Source: Chloroherpetonaceae bacterium (GTDB taxonomy: Bacteria; Bacteroidota; Chlorobiia; Chlorobiales; Thermochlorobacteraceae). From it: a stretch of DNA of 64,000 nt. Position 1 is the stretch's first letter; every line of letters begins with the position of its first letter. The stretch is taken from contig JANRJQ010000004.1 in the NCBI GenBank assembly GCA_033763895.1, positions 1 to 64,000 of the forward strand, read 5' to 3'. Positions 1 to 8,190 of this stretch are shown here, piece by piece. The position numbers and the translations under genes are program-made. The notes under the pieces were generated by a model that made no database searches, had not been told where the DNA came from, and saw nothing but the letters and a program-made list of their open reading frames with translations.

Positions 1-30
1 AGAGAGGGGGGTACCCTCTCTTTGATTTTA
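1..30. terminator. Rho-independent terminator-like hairpin at the window edge
   Basis: Positions 1-8 and 14-21 form a perfect 8-bp GC-rich stem with a 5-nt loop, and a T-rich stretch follows on the + strand. It lies just downstream of the aldehyde dehydrogenase gene that ends at 55 on the minus strand. It could end that gene, a + strand gene lying outside the window, or both. The 5' side is cut by the window edge. Confidence 0.5.
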
Positions 31-54
31 TGATCGTAAGTGCCTTATGTATGA

Positions 55-1635
55 TTAGTTGATTCGTTCTGTAATGGTTTTCGCCTGAACAAATAAAAGC
101 AAATAATCTTTTCCTCCGGTTTTTGAATCGGTGCCGCTCATATTAAATCCTCCAAAGGGATGAACACCTACCAATGCGCCAGTAATTTTTCGATTCAAGT
201 ACAAATTTCCCACCATCATTTCTTCTCGGACACGCTCAAGCTTTTTCTTATTTTTTGTAAATACGCCTCCAGTCAGTCCATACTCGGAACTATTGGCAAC
301 TTCAAGACCTTCATTTAAATCTTTCACTTTCACAATTGAAAGCACTGGACCAAAAATTTCTTCGCGTGCGATTCTGGCATCCTTCGGCACATCCGCAAAC
401 ACCGTAGGTTCAATAAAAAAACCATTTTCATTACGATACTGACCTCCCGTCAATAACCGAGCCTCTTGCTTTCCAATCTCGATGTATTCTGAGACTTTCT
501 TAAAAGCCTTTTCGCTTGAAACAGAAGTCATCACAGCATTTTGCTCGGCATCACCAATTTTAATGGTTTCAACTTTTGGAACGAGTTTTTCAAGAAACTT
601 GTCATACACCTTTTCATCAACCAAAACACGAGAGCACGCTGAGCATTTTTGACCAGAAAAGCCAAAGGCCGATTGTACCACTCCTTGCGCGGCCGCGTCG
701 AGATCGGCTTCGCGGTCAACAATGATGGCGTCTTTTCCACCTAACTCAGCGACAAGCCGCTTCATCCACCGCTGACCGGGCTGTGTTTTTGCTGCAACTT
801 CGTTGATTCGCAATCCTACATTTTTTGATCCGGTAAAAGATATAAACCGAGTAAGAGGGCTTGAAACCAACGCTTCACCCACCTCCGCACCGCCATAGAC
901 CAAATTCAAAACACCCTTTGGCAATTTCACTTCTTCCATCAACGCCATAAACATTGAGGCAATGAATGGTGCATCCGGTGAAGGTTTTAAGACCATTGTA
1001 TTCCCCATAACAATCGGTGCAAGGGTCATCCCGCCAAGAATCGCTAAGGGAAAATTCCACGGCGGAAGTGAGACACCTACACCTAATGGAATGTAAATCA
1101 TTTGATTTTCTTCTTTGCCCAACCATTTCGGCGATTTAACGACTGCCTGCGGGCCTTGATACTTAAATGCATCGCGCGCATAAAATTCAAGAAAATCAAT
1201 TGCTTCAGCTGTTTCCATATCAGCTTCGCCCCAATTCTTGCCTATCTCAAGGCCTAAAGCAGCGGAAAACTCGTGCTTGCGCTTTCGCATTAAGGCTGCC
1301 GCCTTAAAGAGATATTGCGCTCTTTTTTCGACCGGGACTTTTTGCCAGCTTTGAAATGCTTCTGTTGCAGCCATCAATGCCTTTTCTGCTTCAGATTCTG
1401 TATGATTAGGGAAAGTACCTAACACCTCTTTTTTATTACAAGGGTTAATTGATTGAAAATCGGTGTTTGCGCTGATTTTTTCTCCTGCAATTCTTCCAAA
1501 ATGCGTCCTTCCAAATTGAGCGCGTACTTTTTCGAAAGCCTTTTTCATAGCTGCGGCTTCCTTTGGATTTGAAAAATTCGTTGGCGCTTCATTGACAAAA
1601 GGCGAAAGCTTTACCTTTGTTGACTTCGATGGCAT
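55..1635 (-). CDS. pruA: L-glutamate gamma-semialdehyde (1-pyrroline-5-carboxylate) dehydrogenase
   Basis: This is an NAD-dependent aldehyde dehydrogenase of 526 residues that oxidises glutamate gamma-semialdehyde to glutamate, the second step of proline catabolism. The aldehyde dehydrogenase fold is clear: the PPWNFPLAI substrate-channel motif near residue 191, general base Glu297 in the ELGGK motif, and nucleophile Cys331 in the GQKC motif. The length and the N-terminal extension of about 50 residues match the stand-alone P5CDH (RocA/PruA) family rather than the PutA fusion. No proline dehydrogenase gene is adjacent, so the first enzyme must be encoded elsewhere. The ATG at 1633-1635 is the natural start. 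It is transcribed divergently from the deoxynucleoside kinase gene. A general aldehyde dehydrogenase is the alternative, but the sequence around the catalytic Cys favours P5CDH. Confidence 0.9.
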   Translation of the reverse strand: MPSKSTKVKLSPFVNEAPTNFSNPKEAAAMKKAFEKVRAQFGRTHFGRIAGEKISANTDFQSINPCNKKEVLGTFPNHTESEAEKALMAATEAFQSWQKVPVEKRAQYLFKAAALMRKRKHEFSAALGLEIGKNWGEADMETAEAIDFLEFYARDAFKYQGPQAVVKSPKWLGKEENQMIYIPLGVGVSLPPWNFPLAILGGMTLAPIVMGNTMVLKPSPDAPFIASMFMALMEEVKLPKGVLNLVYGGAEVGEALVSSPLTRFISFTGSKNVGLRINEVAAKTQPGQRWMKRLVAELGGKDAIIVDREADLDAAAQGVVQSAFGFSGQKCSACSRVLVDEKVYDKFLEKLVPKVETIKIGDAEQNAVMTSVSSEKAFKKVSEYIEIGKQEARLLTGGQYRNENGFFIEPTVFADVPKDARIAREEIFGPVLSIVKVKDLNEGLEVANSSEYGLTGGVFTKNKKKLERVREEMMVGNLYLNRKITGALVGVHPFGGFNMSGTDSKTGGKDYLLLFVQAKTITERIN

Positions 1636-1746
1636 ATTAATTTGATTTTTTAATTGTGTGAAATTGACTGACGCACGGCAAATTATACTTCCATTTTAAA
1701 TTTGTGCGAATAATTCACTTGACTTCAGTGGGGCAAAATTTTTCGT

Positions 1747-1754
1747 TACTTTTG
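1747..1754 (+). promoter_or_regulatory. Candidate Bacteroidota -7 element (TAnnTTTG) for the deoxynucleoside kinase
   Basis: The octamer TACTTTTG matches the TAnnTTTG consensus of the Bacteroidota primary sigma factor, and the ATG at 1791 lies 36 nt downstream. No well-spaced TTTG -33 box was found; the nearest TTG at 1719-1721 is about 25 nt upstream. The motif match is visible; promoter function is inferred. Confidence 0.3.
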
Positions 1755-1790
1755 GCGCTTCAAATCTTTGCCACACAGTTCGTTTGAATT

Positions 1791-2435
1791 ATGTCTGAAA
1801 AGCGTTACATCGCCATCGCTGGAAATATGGGTGTAGGAAAATCAACATTGACCGGTTTGCTTTCCGAGCGATTTGGATGGAAAGCGGTTTTTGAAAATGC
1901 TGATAAGAATCCTTACCTCCCTGATTTTTTTTCCGATATGAAACGATGGTCTTTTAATCATCAAACTTTTTTTCTTATTGAGCGATTTCGCCAACATAAA
2001 CACATTTTAACCGAATCCGATTCATGCATACAAGACCGTACGATTTATGAGGATGCTGAAATTTTTGCGCGTAACCTCTTTGATATGGGCATTTTGAGTG
2101 AACGGGATTACGAGACCTATCGTACGCTTTATCAACAGTTTGTGAGCCTTTTGACTCCACCCGATTTGGTAATCTATCTTAGGGCTTCAATCCCTAAAAT
2201 CGTTGCTCATGTTCAAAAGCGCGGCCGTGATTATGAATCAAAAGTTCAACTCGATTACTTACAACGCCTAAACGACTATTACGATCAATGGTACAATAAC
2301 TACAATCACGGTCGCAAATTAGTTATAGAAACTGAATCACTTGACTTTGTTGAAAATCCTTCCGATTACAACTTGGTGGTTCAACGGATTGAAAACGAAC
2401 TCTTTGGACTCTTTTCAAATGAACATTCAAATTAA
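1791..2435 (+). CDS. Deoxynucleoside kinase (dAK/dGK family)
   Basis: This cytosolic purine/pyrimidine deoxynucleoside kinase (214 residues) phosphorylates deoxynucleosides for nucleotide salvage. The Walker A motif GNMGVGKST lies at residues 11-19. The dNK-family signature with ERFRQHK and the DRTIYEDAEIFARNL segment follows near residues 67-97. An arginine-rich LID-like segment (KRGRDYE) sits near residue 144. The length fits bacterial dAK/dGK enzymes. Specificity (dA, dG or dC) cannot be read from sequence by eye. The next gene starts only 6 nt after the stop, so the two are probably co-transcribed. Confidence 0.9.
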   Translation: MSEKRYIAIAGNMGVGKSTLTGLLSERFGWKAVFENADKNPYLPDFFSDMKRWSFNHQTFFLIERFRQHKHILTESDSCIQDRTIYEDAEIFARNLFDMGILSERDYETYRTLYQQFVSLLTPPDLVIYLRASIPKIVAHVQKRGRDYESKVQLDYLQRLNDYYDQWYNNYNHGRKLVIETESLDFVENPSDYNLVVQRIENELFGLFSNEHSN

Positions 2436-2441
2436 AAACGA

Positions 2442-3377
2442 ATGAAAATTAAGCATCAACGATTACCGATTATCATCTTCATATTCGCTTTTCTGCTTAT
2501 GAGCTTCTCCTTTTTGCCAGTCGTATGGGGGTTTTGGGCTCACAAACAAATTCATCGACTGGCCATAAATCGATTAGAAAATGTGATGCCCGCTTCAGCT
2601 TTTAATTTTTTCAGGAAGCATGAAAAATTTTTGATTGAACACGCCGTCGACCCCGACGATCGCCGCCGAATTGATCCGACGGAAGGCCCGCAGCATTATA
2701 TCGATCTTGATCGCTTTGGGAAGTTTCCTTTTCCTGATTTACCGGTTCGGTGGGAAGATGCAAAACAAAAGTATGGAGAGGATTCATTAAGAGCGAACGG
2801 GCTTGTACCGTGGAGGATTTCAAATTTTACTGATAGCCTAACGCTTGCTTTTCAAAAAAAGGATCTCGAGCGAATCTTATTTTTTGCTGCGAATGTAGGT
2901 CATTATGTCGCTGATTGCAATGTTCCCCTTCATGCAACCGAGAATTATGACGGGCAACTAACGGGGCAAAACGGGATTCACGGTCGTTGGGAATCCGAAT
3001 ACCCGGAGCGATTTATGCGGCATTATGAAGCTCGCCCCTTACCTGATAGCCTTCTTCAATACACATCCTTCAAGGAAATTGAAAATATCACTGAAGAAAG
3101 TATGAAATGGGCTCGTGAAAGTTTTCTTCTTTGCTCACCGGTTCTTAAAGGTGATCTTGCGGCACAAAAGGGGCTTTCCGGCGATTCCCTAAAAAAAATT
3201 GTCACCGGCCGCGAAGGTCGAAAGCGAGAAATATACTCGCCCTTCTATTACGAGCATTTCAAGGGAGAAATGAATGGAATGGTTGAGTCTCGATTTGAAA
3301 TCAGTGCGGAGCGTGTTGCGATGATTTGGTTTACCGCGTGGGTTCGCGCGGGGAAGCCCGATTTAAGCAATTTATAA
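2442..3377 (+). CDS. Secreted zinc-dependent phospholipase C / S1-P1 nuclease-like protein
   Basis: This is an exported hydrolase of 311 residues with a signal peptide (hydrophobic residues 9-28). All ligand positions of the trinuclear-zinc phospholipase C/S1-P1 nuclease fold appear to be present: Trp29, which would become the mature N-terminus, His34, Asp70 or Asp72, His85, His154, Asp158, His164, His180 and Glu184. The H-x3-D and H-x3-E spacings equal those of Bacillus phospholipase C. Family knowledge says such proteins cleave phosphodiester bonds in phospholipids or single-stranded nucleic acid; which substrate is used here is unknown. It follows the kinase gene by 6 nt. A degrading nuclease feeding the salvage kinase is an attractive but unproven link. 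Confidence 0.8.
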   Translation: MKIKHQRLPIIIFIFAFLLMSFSFLPVVWGFWAHKQIHRLAINRLENVMPASAFNFFRKHEKFLIEHAVDPDDRRRIDPTEGPQHYIDLDRFGKFPFPDLPVRWEDAKQKYGEDSLRANGLVPWRISNFTDSLTLAFQKKDLERILFFAANVGHYVADCNVPLHATENYDGQLTGQNGIHGRWESEYPERFMRHYEARPLPDSLLQYTSFKEIENITEESMKWARESFLLCSPVLKGDLAAQKGLSGDSLKKIVTGREGRKREIYSPFYYEHFKGEMNGMVESRFEISAERVAMIWFTAWVRAGKPDLSNL

Positions 3378-3401
3378 CTTGCTTAATCATTACTAAATTC
3401 C

Positions 3402-4235
3402 TTAATCCAATTCGTTTAGAATATCATCCAAAGAAAGTTTTCTGGAGCTCGGCTTTGGCGGCTCCTCATTTTTTTCAGGTTTTGGTGAAAATTGCTCCAA
3501 TCGAACTTTCTCTTGGTTTATGATTGACGCAGTTGTCGCCCCAAATTCACCACTCTCGCTTGCGCCTTTTTTCTGTTCCGTTTGAGAAACAGGAATCGGT
3601 GTTTGAGTAGAAAAGAATGACGTCTCTTTCTTTTGTGAACTCGTTTCATACAATTGGTTTTCTACATTTGAAGTTGCGGGCAAGTTCTCTAAGTGTGAGG
3701 CAGTTGTAACTGGACCGTTTCCTTGCTCACTTTTTTCTCTAGGTTTAACTTTATGGGGAGAAGTCGCAAAAAGCTCTTCGTTATTTGAAAATGTTTGAAG
3801 CACTTCGAGTTCGCTTTGCAGAAAAATCTTCAACTTTGTTAGCGTTTCAAATTTCTTTTGGATCAGCTTTTCATTTTCAAGCGATAGTTTGAATACCTTT
3901 TGCTTAGCATCATCTTCTAATTCTTTTGATTTAAGGCTCGCCTCTTTAAGGATGTTTTCAGCTTCTTTTCTTGCGTTTTCGATAGTGGCTGCTGATGATT
4001 GCTGCGCTTGAAGCAAGGCTTGTTGAAGCATTTGTTCCACTTCACGATACCTTCTTATTTCGGCATCCTGTTGCGCATTTTTCTTTTTTTCATCCTCCAA
4101 TTCGATTAACAGCGATTCCCATTGCTTTGATAGGGTATCCAAAAAAGAGGAAACTTCAAGTGGGTCTATACCACCCATCATTGCCTTTCGAAATTCGTGC
4201 TTTTTGATTTCAATCGGTGTTAATCTTATCGCCAT
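3402..4235 (-). CDS. DivIVA domain protein
   Basis: This is a coiled-coil cell-pole/division-site or envelope-organising protein of 277 residues. The N-terminal DivIVA motif is clear: the family core with LTPIEIKKHEF and then GGIDPLEVSSFLD (residues 5-32). A long coiled coil follows to about residue 160, rich in Glu, Lys and Gln. The C-terminal 110 residues are low-complexity, Ser/Thr/Glu-rich and probably disordered. A short conserved-looking tail (SLDDILNELD) ends the protein. The yggS gene lies upstream on the same strand, the same neighbourhood as in many bacteria (yggS...divIVA). Its exact role in a Gram-negative FCB bacterium is not established. Confidence 0.85.
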   Translation of the reverse strand: MAIRLTPIEIKKHEFRKAMMGGIDPLEVSSFLDTLSKQWESLLIELEDEKKKNAQQDAEIRRYREVEQMLQQALLQAQQSSAATIENARKEAENILKEASLKSKELEDDAKQKVFKLSLENEKLIQKKFETLTKLKIFLQSELEVLQTFSNNEELFATSPHKVKPREKSEQGNGPVTTASHLENLPATSNVENQLYETSSQKKETSFFSTQTPIPVSQTEQKKGASESGEFGATTASIINQEKVRLEQFSPKPEKNEEPPKPSSRKLSLDDILNELD

Positions 4236-4449
4236 TTTGAAATTTGTTTAAATCATAGAACAAAAGTGATATTCAATCTGAGAAGCATCGTTAATTCAAT
4301 CGCCGGTAGAAGCTAAGATATTGAGACGAACGAGAGCAACTTGTTACAAATTTATATCTCACAATTCACATCGAATCTTAAGATACTGCTTTTGAGAACC
4401 TTTCTTCAAGTCTCATTGAATTGAGCATTATAAGGTCTTGTAAATATTA

Positions 4450-5151
4450 CTAAACTCTCTCGCCAAATATCGCTGTTCCTAACCTAACCTCAGTTGAACC
4501 AAATTGAATTGCATCTTCAAAATCATTGCTCATTCCCATCGAAAGACGAGCAAATTTGTGAGGTTCATTGAAAAGCGCTTTACCTCGTAGAAGAAGGTCG
4601 TGCATCATTTTAAAGTTACTGCGTGCCGATTCAATTTCCGGCGAAGCGATTGTCATAAGTCCTTCAATTTCTAAACCGTCATATTGCTTAAGGCTTTTCA
4701 GTAAACCGAGAAGATCTTCGGGTAAAACGCCACTCTTCGTCGTTTCTCGTGAACTGTTTACTTCAATCAATATTTTCATCGGTTTGTGGTTTCTCAGCGC
4801 GTACTTATTGATTTCTTTTGCAAGTGACTCGCGGTCAACCGTATGAATCGTATGAAGCTTTGAATAAATCGGTGTTTCAAAAAGCGCTTTCACTTTGTTG
4901 GACTGCAAGTGTCCGATAAAATGCCAACAAAGGTTTAATGACGCTATGTTTGGGTCTTGAGATTTTTTTTGAAGTTCTTGAACATAGTTTTCACCAAAAT
5001 GAAATTGACCTGATGTAAACGCCTCGCTGATTTCAGCGGCGGATTTGGTTTTAGAAACCGCAATAAGTTGCACCTCTTCTTGATGCCTTCCGAAGCGAAA
5101 CTCTGCGTCACGAATTCGATTTTTTATGGAACTCAAATTGTCTTTAATCAT
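4450..5151 (-). CDS. YggS/PLPBP family pyridoxal-phosphate homeostasis protein
   Basis: This is a cytosolic PLP-binding protein (233 residues) of the YggS/PROSC family, which buffers free pyridoxal phosphate and affects amino-acid pools; no enzymatic reaction is known for it. The PLP-binding lysine is Lys34 in the LIAVSKTK motif. The family signature FGENYVQEL follows near residue 52, the IHTVDRE segment near 104, and the phosphate-binding SMGMSNDFEDAI and GSTEVRLGTAIFG motifs lie near the C-terminus. About 200 nt of gene-free sequence separates it from divIVA downstream on the same strand. The product call is secure. Confidence 0.92.
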   Translation of the reverse strand: MIKDNLSSIKNRIRDAEFRFGRHQEEVQLIAVSKTKSAAEISEAFTSGQFHFGENYVQELQKKSQDPNIASLNLCWHFIGHLQSNKVKALFETPIYSKLHTIHTVDRESLAKEINKYALRNHKPMKILIEVNSSRETTKSGVLPEDLLGLLKSLKQYDGLEIEGLMTIASPEIESARSNFKMMHDLLLRGKALFNEPHKFARLSMGMSNDFEDAIQFGSTEVRLGTAIFGERV

Positions 5152-5228
5152 TGATTTACAACAGAGTAAATTGATTATTTATATAAGAACTCGTTTAATT
5201 CTCGAAATCTGCTTTTTGCCTTGTTTTT

Positions 5229-6773
5229 ATGCGCCGTGAAATAACACTCCTAAAAGATTCACTCTCAGAACTGACGCGCGAAGCGGTGCTGCTTTTGGGA
5301 GGAAGCATTAATTATACACTTGAAAACTTCAGTGAAAAAGAACTCCGCGATTTTTACAAGCATATATTCACAGAATTAATTGCTGATTTAGAAGAAGAAA
5401 CGAATCAATATCTAAAAAAGTGCCTCATCAAGAATCGTGATTTCTTGGAGGACTTACGAATCGATGAGCGAATTAAGTTGCTGCTTGTAGCGAAAAAAAC
5501 ACTTCTTCAAAAACTTTCCAGTGCACCTTTTTTTGCAGGGGCATCCGCTACACGCATTACCACGATGCTTGAGGAGAGCCTTGTAGAAATTGCGTATGAT
5601 TATGAGATTGAAATCATGAAATCTGAAACTGCAGATATGCTTGTGGCAGATGAAATTGCCGACGAGTTGTATAAAACTAGAAAAAAGCTCGAGCAACAGA
5701 AGCGATTCATCACCTCTTTACTTGAAAACTCCCCTGATGCCATTGCTCTGTTGGACTCAAAACGAAGGGTGCGATTGTGGAATGCTTCTGCCGCTGAGCT
5801 CATTGGCTACAAACCCGTGATGCTTCTTGGGAAATCACTTGAAAAGCTAACGGTTCATGACGGTGATTTTCGCGCGATGATGCGTGAAGCCGATAAAAAG
5901 GGAAAGCTTTTTGGCGTAGAACTCACCTTACGAAGAGCGGACGAATCGATAATTCCGGCGTCTCTATCAGTTTCAATTATTGACGCTGAAAGTGAGAAAG
6001 AACCCGCGTATGTGCTTGTGATTCGAGATGCCTCGGAGATTCGCCAAATGCGTGATCGAGTTATCGATGCCGAGCGGCTTTCAGCAATGGCCAAAATCGC
6101 TGGCGCGGTCGCACACGAAGTTCGAAACCCACTCAATTCTTTAACCCTTAATCTTGACTTACTTGAAGACAGTCTCCCTGAGCAACTGAATGATAAAGCA
6201 AAAAAGCAGCTATATATTTTTCGTGAAGAAATTGAGAAATTGAGTGCAATCGTCTCCAATTATCTCTCACTTTCAAAGCTCTCGAAGATTGAATTTAAGC
6301 CCACTTTGATTTTTCCATTCTTAAACCAAACGATACAGAAGTTTAATGAAGACCGCGAAATCGGGACTGGCCTTATCAAACTCATTTCAACTGAACCTCC
6401 CAAAAATCTTTACGCGAATCTTGACTTACACCAATTCACAAGAGCTTTAACCAATTTATTTCAAAATGCGCTTGAGGCGACTCATTATGAAACCGGAGTT
6501 TATGATGAGTTACATCCAATCGTACTATTTCGTGAAGAGGATGAAGGGCTTCGCATAGAAATTTCCGATACCGGTGATGGGATTCCAAGTGAATTTCAAG
6601 AAAAACTATTTACTCCCTTTTATTCAACCAAAACAGGTGGGACGGGACTAGGGTTATACATTGTTCGTGAAATCATTCAAGCTCATAGAGGTGAAATCGA
6701 AATCAAAAATAAAAGCAACGGTAAGGGAGCTATTGCATCAATTATAATTCCAAAAATGGATTTACTCTCTTAA
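5229..6773 (+). CDS. Cytosolic PAS-domain sensor histidine kinase (orphan)
   Basis: This is a signal-transduction kinase of 514 residues. Residues 1-155 form an alpha-helical domain without membrane segments that resembles the N-terminal sensory domains of RsbR-type stressosome proteins, but I cannot assign it firmly. A PAS domain spans about 160-275 (SPDAIALLDSKRRVRLWN onward). The HisKA helix carries phospho-acceptor His296 in AHEVRNPLNSL. The HATPase domain has the N-box (NLFQNALEAT), the G1 box (DTGDGIP) and the G2 box (GGTGLGLYIV). No transmembrane helix is predicted, so it senses a cytoplasmic cue. No response regulator gene is adjacent; its partner must be encoded elsewhere. Confidence 0.9.
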   Translation: MRREITLLKDSLSELTREAVLLLGGSINYTLENFSEKELRDFYKHIFTELIADLEEETNQYLKKCLIKNRDFLEDLRIDERIKLLLVAKKTLLQKLSSAPFFAGASATRITTMLEESLVEIAYDYEIEIMKSETADMLVADEIADELYKTRKKLEQQKRFITSLLENSPDAIALLDSKRRVRLWNASAAELIGYKPVMLLGKSLEKLTVHDGDFRAMMREADKKGKLFGVELTLRRADESIIPASLSVSIIDAESEKEPAYVLVIRDASEIRQMRDRVIDAERLSAMAKIAGAVAHEVRNPLNSLTLNLDLLEDSLPEQLNDKAKKQLYIFREEIEKLSAIVSNYLSLSKLSKIEFKPTLIFPFLNQTIQKFNEDREIGTGLIKLISTEPPKNLYANLDLHQFTRALTNLFQNALEATHYETGVYDELHPIVLFREEDEGLRIEISDTGDGIPSEFQEKLFTPFYSTKTGGTGLGLYIVREIIQAHRGEIEIKNKSNGKGAIASIIIPKMDLLS

Positions 6774-6894
6774 ACTCTCCCTTAAGTCTCCTACCTTCCA
6801 ATTCAACATCAGTAATTCGAATTCATTTTGTAAAAAACGACATACCGGTTTTGTAGAAATTAGTGAAATTCTTAAATTAGATTAAGTCTAAATA

Positions 6895-8115
6895 ATGCTT
6901 AATTTAATTTTATTCAAGATTATGCCTTCATCAAAATCGTTCTTGAGCCAAGCAATCATGCTTTTATTTGTTACGATGTTTCTTTCTTCGTGCAAAGAAG
7001 AAACGGGAGTAACTCCTGAATTAGAAATTCCGGCCGTCTATGACTCTACAGGTTACTCCGCATCAGTTACTGCGGAATCTTCAGTTCGAACCCAATTAGC
7101 AACTCTAACCAGTGCGATGCAAGTTGGAAGAAATATGGATAGCACAGTCACCGAATCTCGCTTATTAGGCCTTTGGAACGGAACGACGCTTCGTAGTGTA
7201 ACCGCCTCTGGATTTACTTCTGTGGTTGAAAATAGTATTCGCGAGTTAGCCGCTTCTTCCGGAAAAGCAGCTCGCCTTCCTTGGGAAAATGCCCCGGCTT
7301 CGGGTTCTACTGGTGGCGTGATTCCCACATCAAACGCACCAAATTTTAAAACCGGTTACCTTTACGATGAAAACGTGCTAGAGCATGAACAAATCGTCGA
7401 AAAGGGTCTTTTTTTTGGCGCAATGTATCAGCATGCTTTATCCGTAATGGCAGCAACAACGCTTACCAAATCGTCGATTGATCGATTAATTGAAATTTTC
7501 GGTGCAAAGCCCGGATTCCGTTCGAATGAAAAAAATAGCGATCCGCAGCGTGATCGTTTTAGTGCCGTTTATGCTGCTCGTCGGAGCGATACAACGAATG
7601 CAAATAGCCTTTACTCATCAATTCGCAGAAATTTAATTACAGCTCGCGCTGCCATCGAAGCGGGTAGAACAACGGAAAGAGATCAAGCTCTTGCCGATTT
7701 CCGACTGAATTGGGAAAAAGTTATCGCTGCAACAGTCATCAATTACTGCCATACCACACTATCAACATTGAACTCGGGAAACAGAACCGATAGTGCCATT
7801 ACAATTGCAATGCATGCTTATGGTGAATGTGTAGGATTTACCTATGGGCTTCGCGCAATTTCAGAAGGAAATAAAAGGATCACAAACGCTCAGTGCGATG
7901 AAATCCTCTCGCTCCTACGAGCACCTTACAACAGCACATCAACGGCATACCAATTATTGAGCGCTACACCAACGACAGCGCAACTTTATCGATTAGATGG
8001 AAGAAACGATCCCAATCTCGGCGTTATTGAACGCTTGCAAGAGATCTATGGTTTTACCAATTCTGAAATTGAATCGTTTAGAAGAAACTGGGTAGCCGAT
8101 CAAAATCGCCGATAA
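6895..8115 (+). CDS. DUF4856 lipoprotein of the imelysin iron-uptake locus
   Basis: This is an exported lipoprotein of 406 residues. The signal peptide ends in a lipobox (FLSSC, Cys33). An in-frame ATG at 6922 (residue 10) would give a more usual 23-residue signal and may be the true start. The body has the features of the Bacteroidota DUF4856 family: an N-terminal YDSTGYSASV-type segment and a helical domain. Its biochemical function is unknown. It is the first gene of a four-gene set with imelysin, HTTM and TonB-dependent receptor genes. That arrangement recurs in Bacteroidota and is associated with iron acquisition, which is the basis for the proposed role. A hairpin lies just after the stop. 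Confidence 0.75.
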   Translation: MLNLILFKIMPSSKSFLSQAIMLLFVTMFLSSCKEETGVTPELEIPAVYDSTGYSASVTAESSVRTQLATLTSAMQVGRNMDSTVTESRLLGLWNGTTLRSVTASGFTSVVENSIRELAASSGKAARLPWENAPASGSTGGVIPTSNAPNFKTGYLYDENVLEHEQIVEKGLFFGAMYQHALSVMAATTLTKSSIDRLIEIFGAKPGFRSNEKNSDPQRDRFSAVYAARRSDTTNANSLYSSIRRNLITARAAIEAGRTTERDQALADFRLNWEKVIAATVINYCHTTLSTLNSGNRTDSAITIAMHAYGECVGFTYGLRAISEGNKRITNAQCDEILSLLRAPYNSTSTAYQLLSATPTTAQLYRLDGRNDPNLGVIERLQEIYGFTNSEIESFRRNWVADQNRR

Positions 8116-8148
8116 AACGCATTGTAATTTTTCATTGATATAACCAAA

Positions 8149-8180
8149 GGGGCAAGAAATTATGCTTGCCCCGATTTTAT
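8149..8180 (+). terminator. Hairpin between the DUF4856 and imelysin genes
   Basis: A perfect 8-bp stem (ggggcaag at 8149-8156 pairing with cttgcccc at 8165-8172), with an 8-nt loop, is followed by a T-rich stretch. It looks like a rho-independent terminator or attenuator. It lies 33 nt after the DUF4856 stop and 18 nt before the imelysin start. It could tune the ratio of the two lipoproteins or block RNA decay. The hairpin is seen; the role is inferred. Confidence 0.5.
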
Positions 8181-8190
8181 AAGATTAAAC

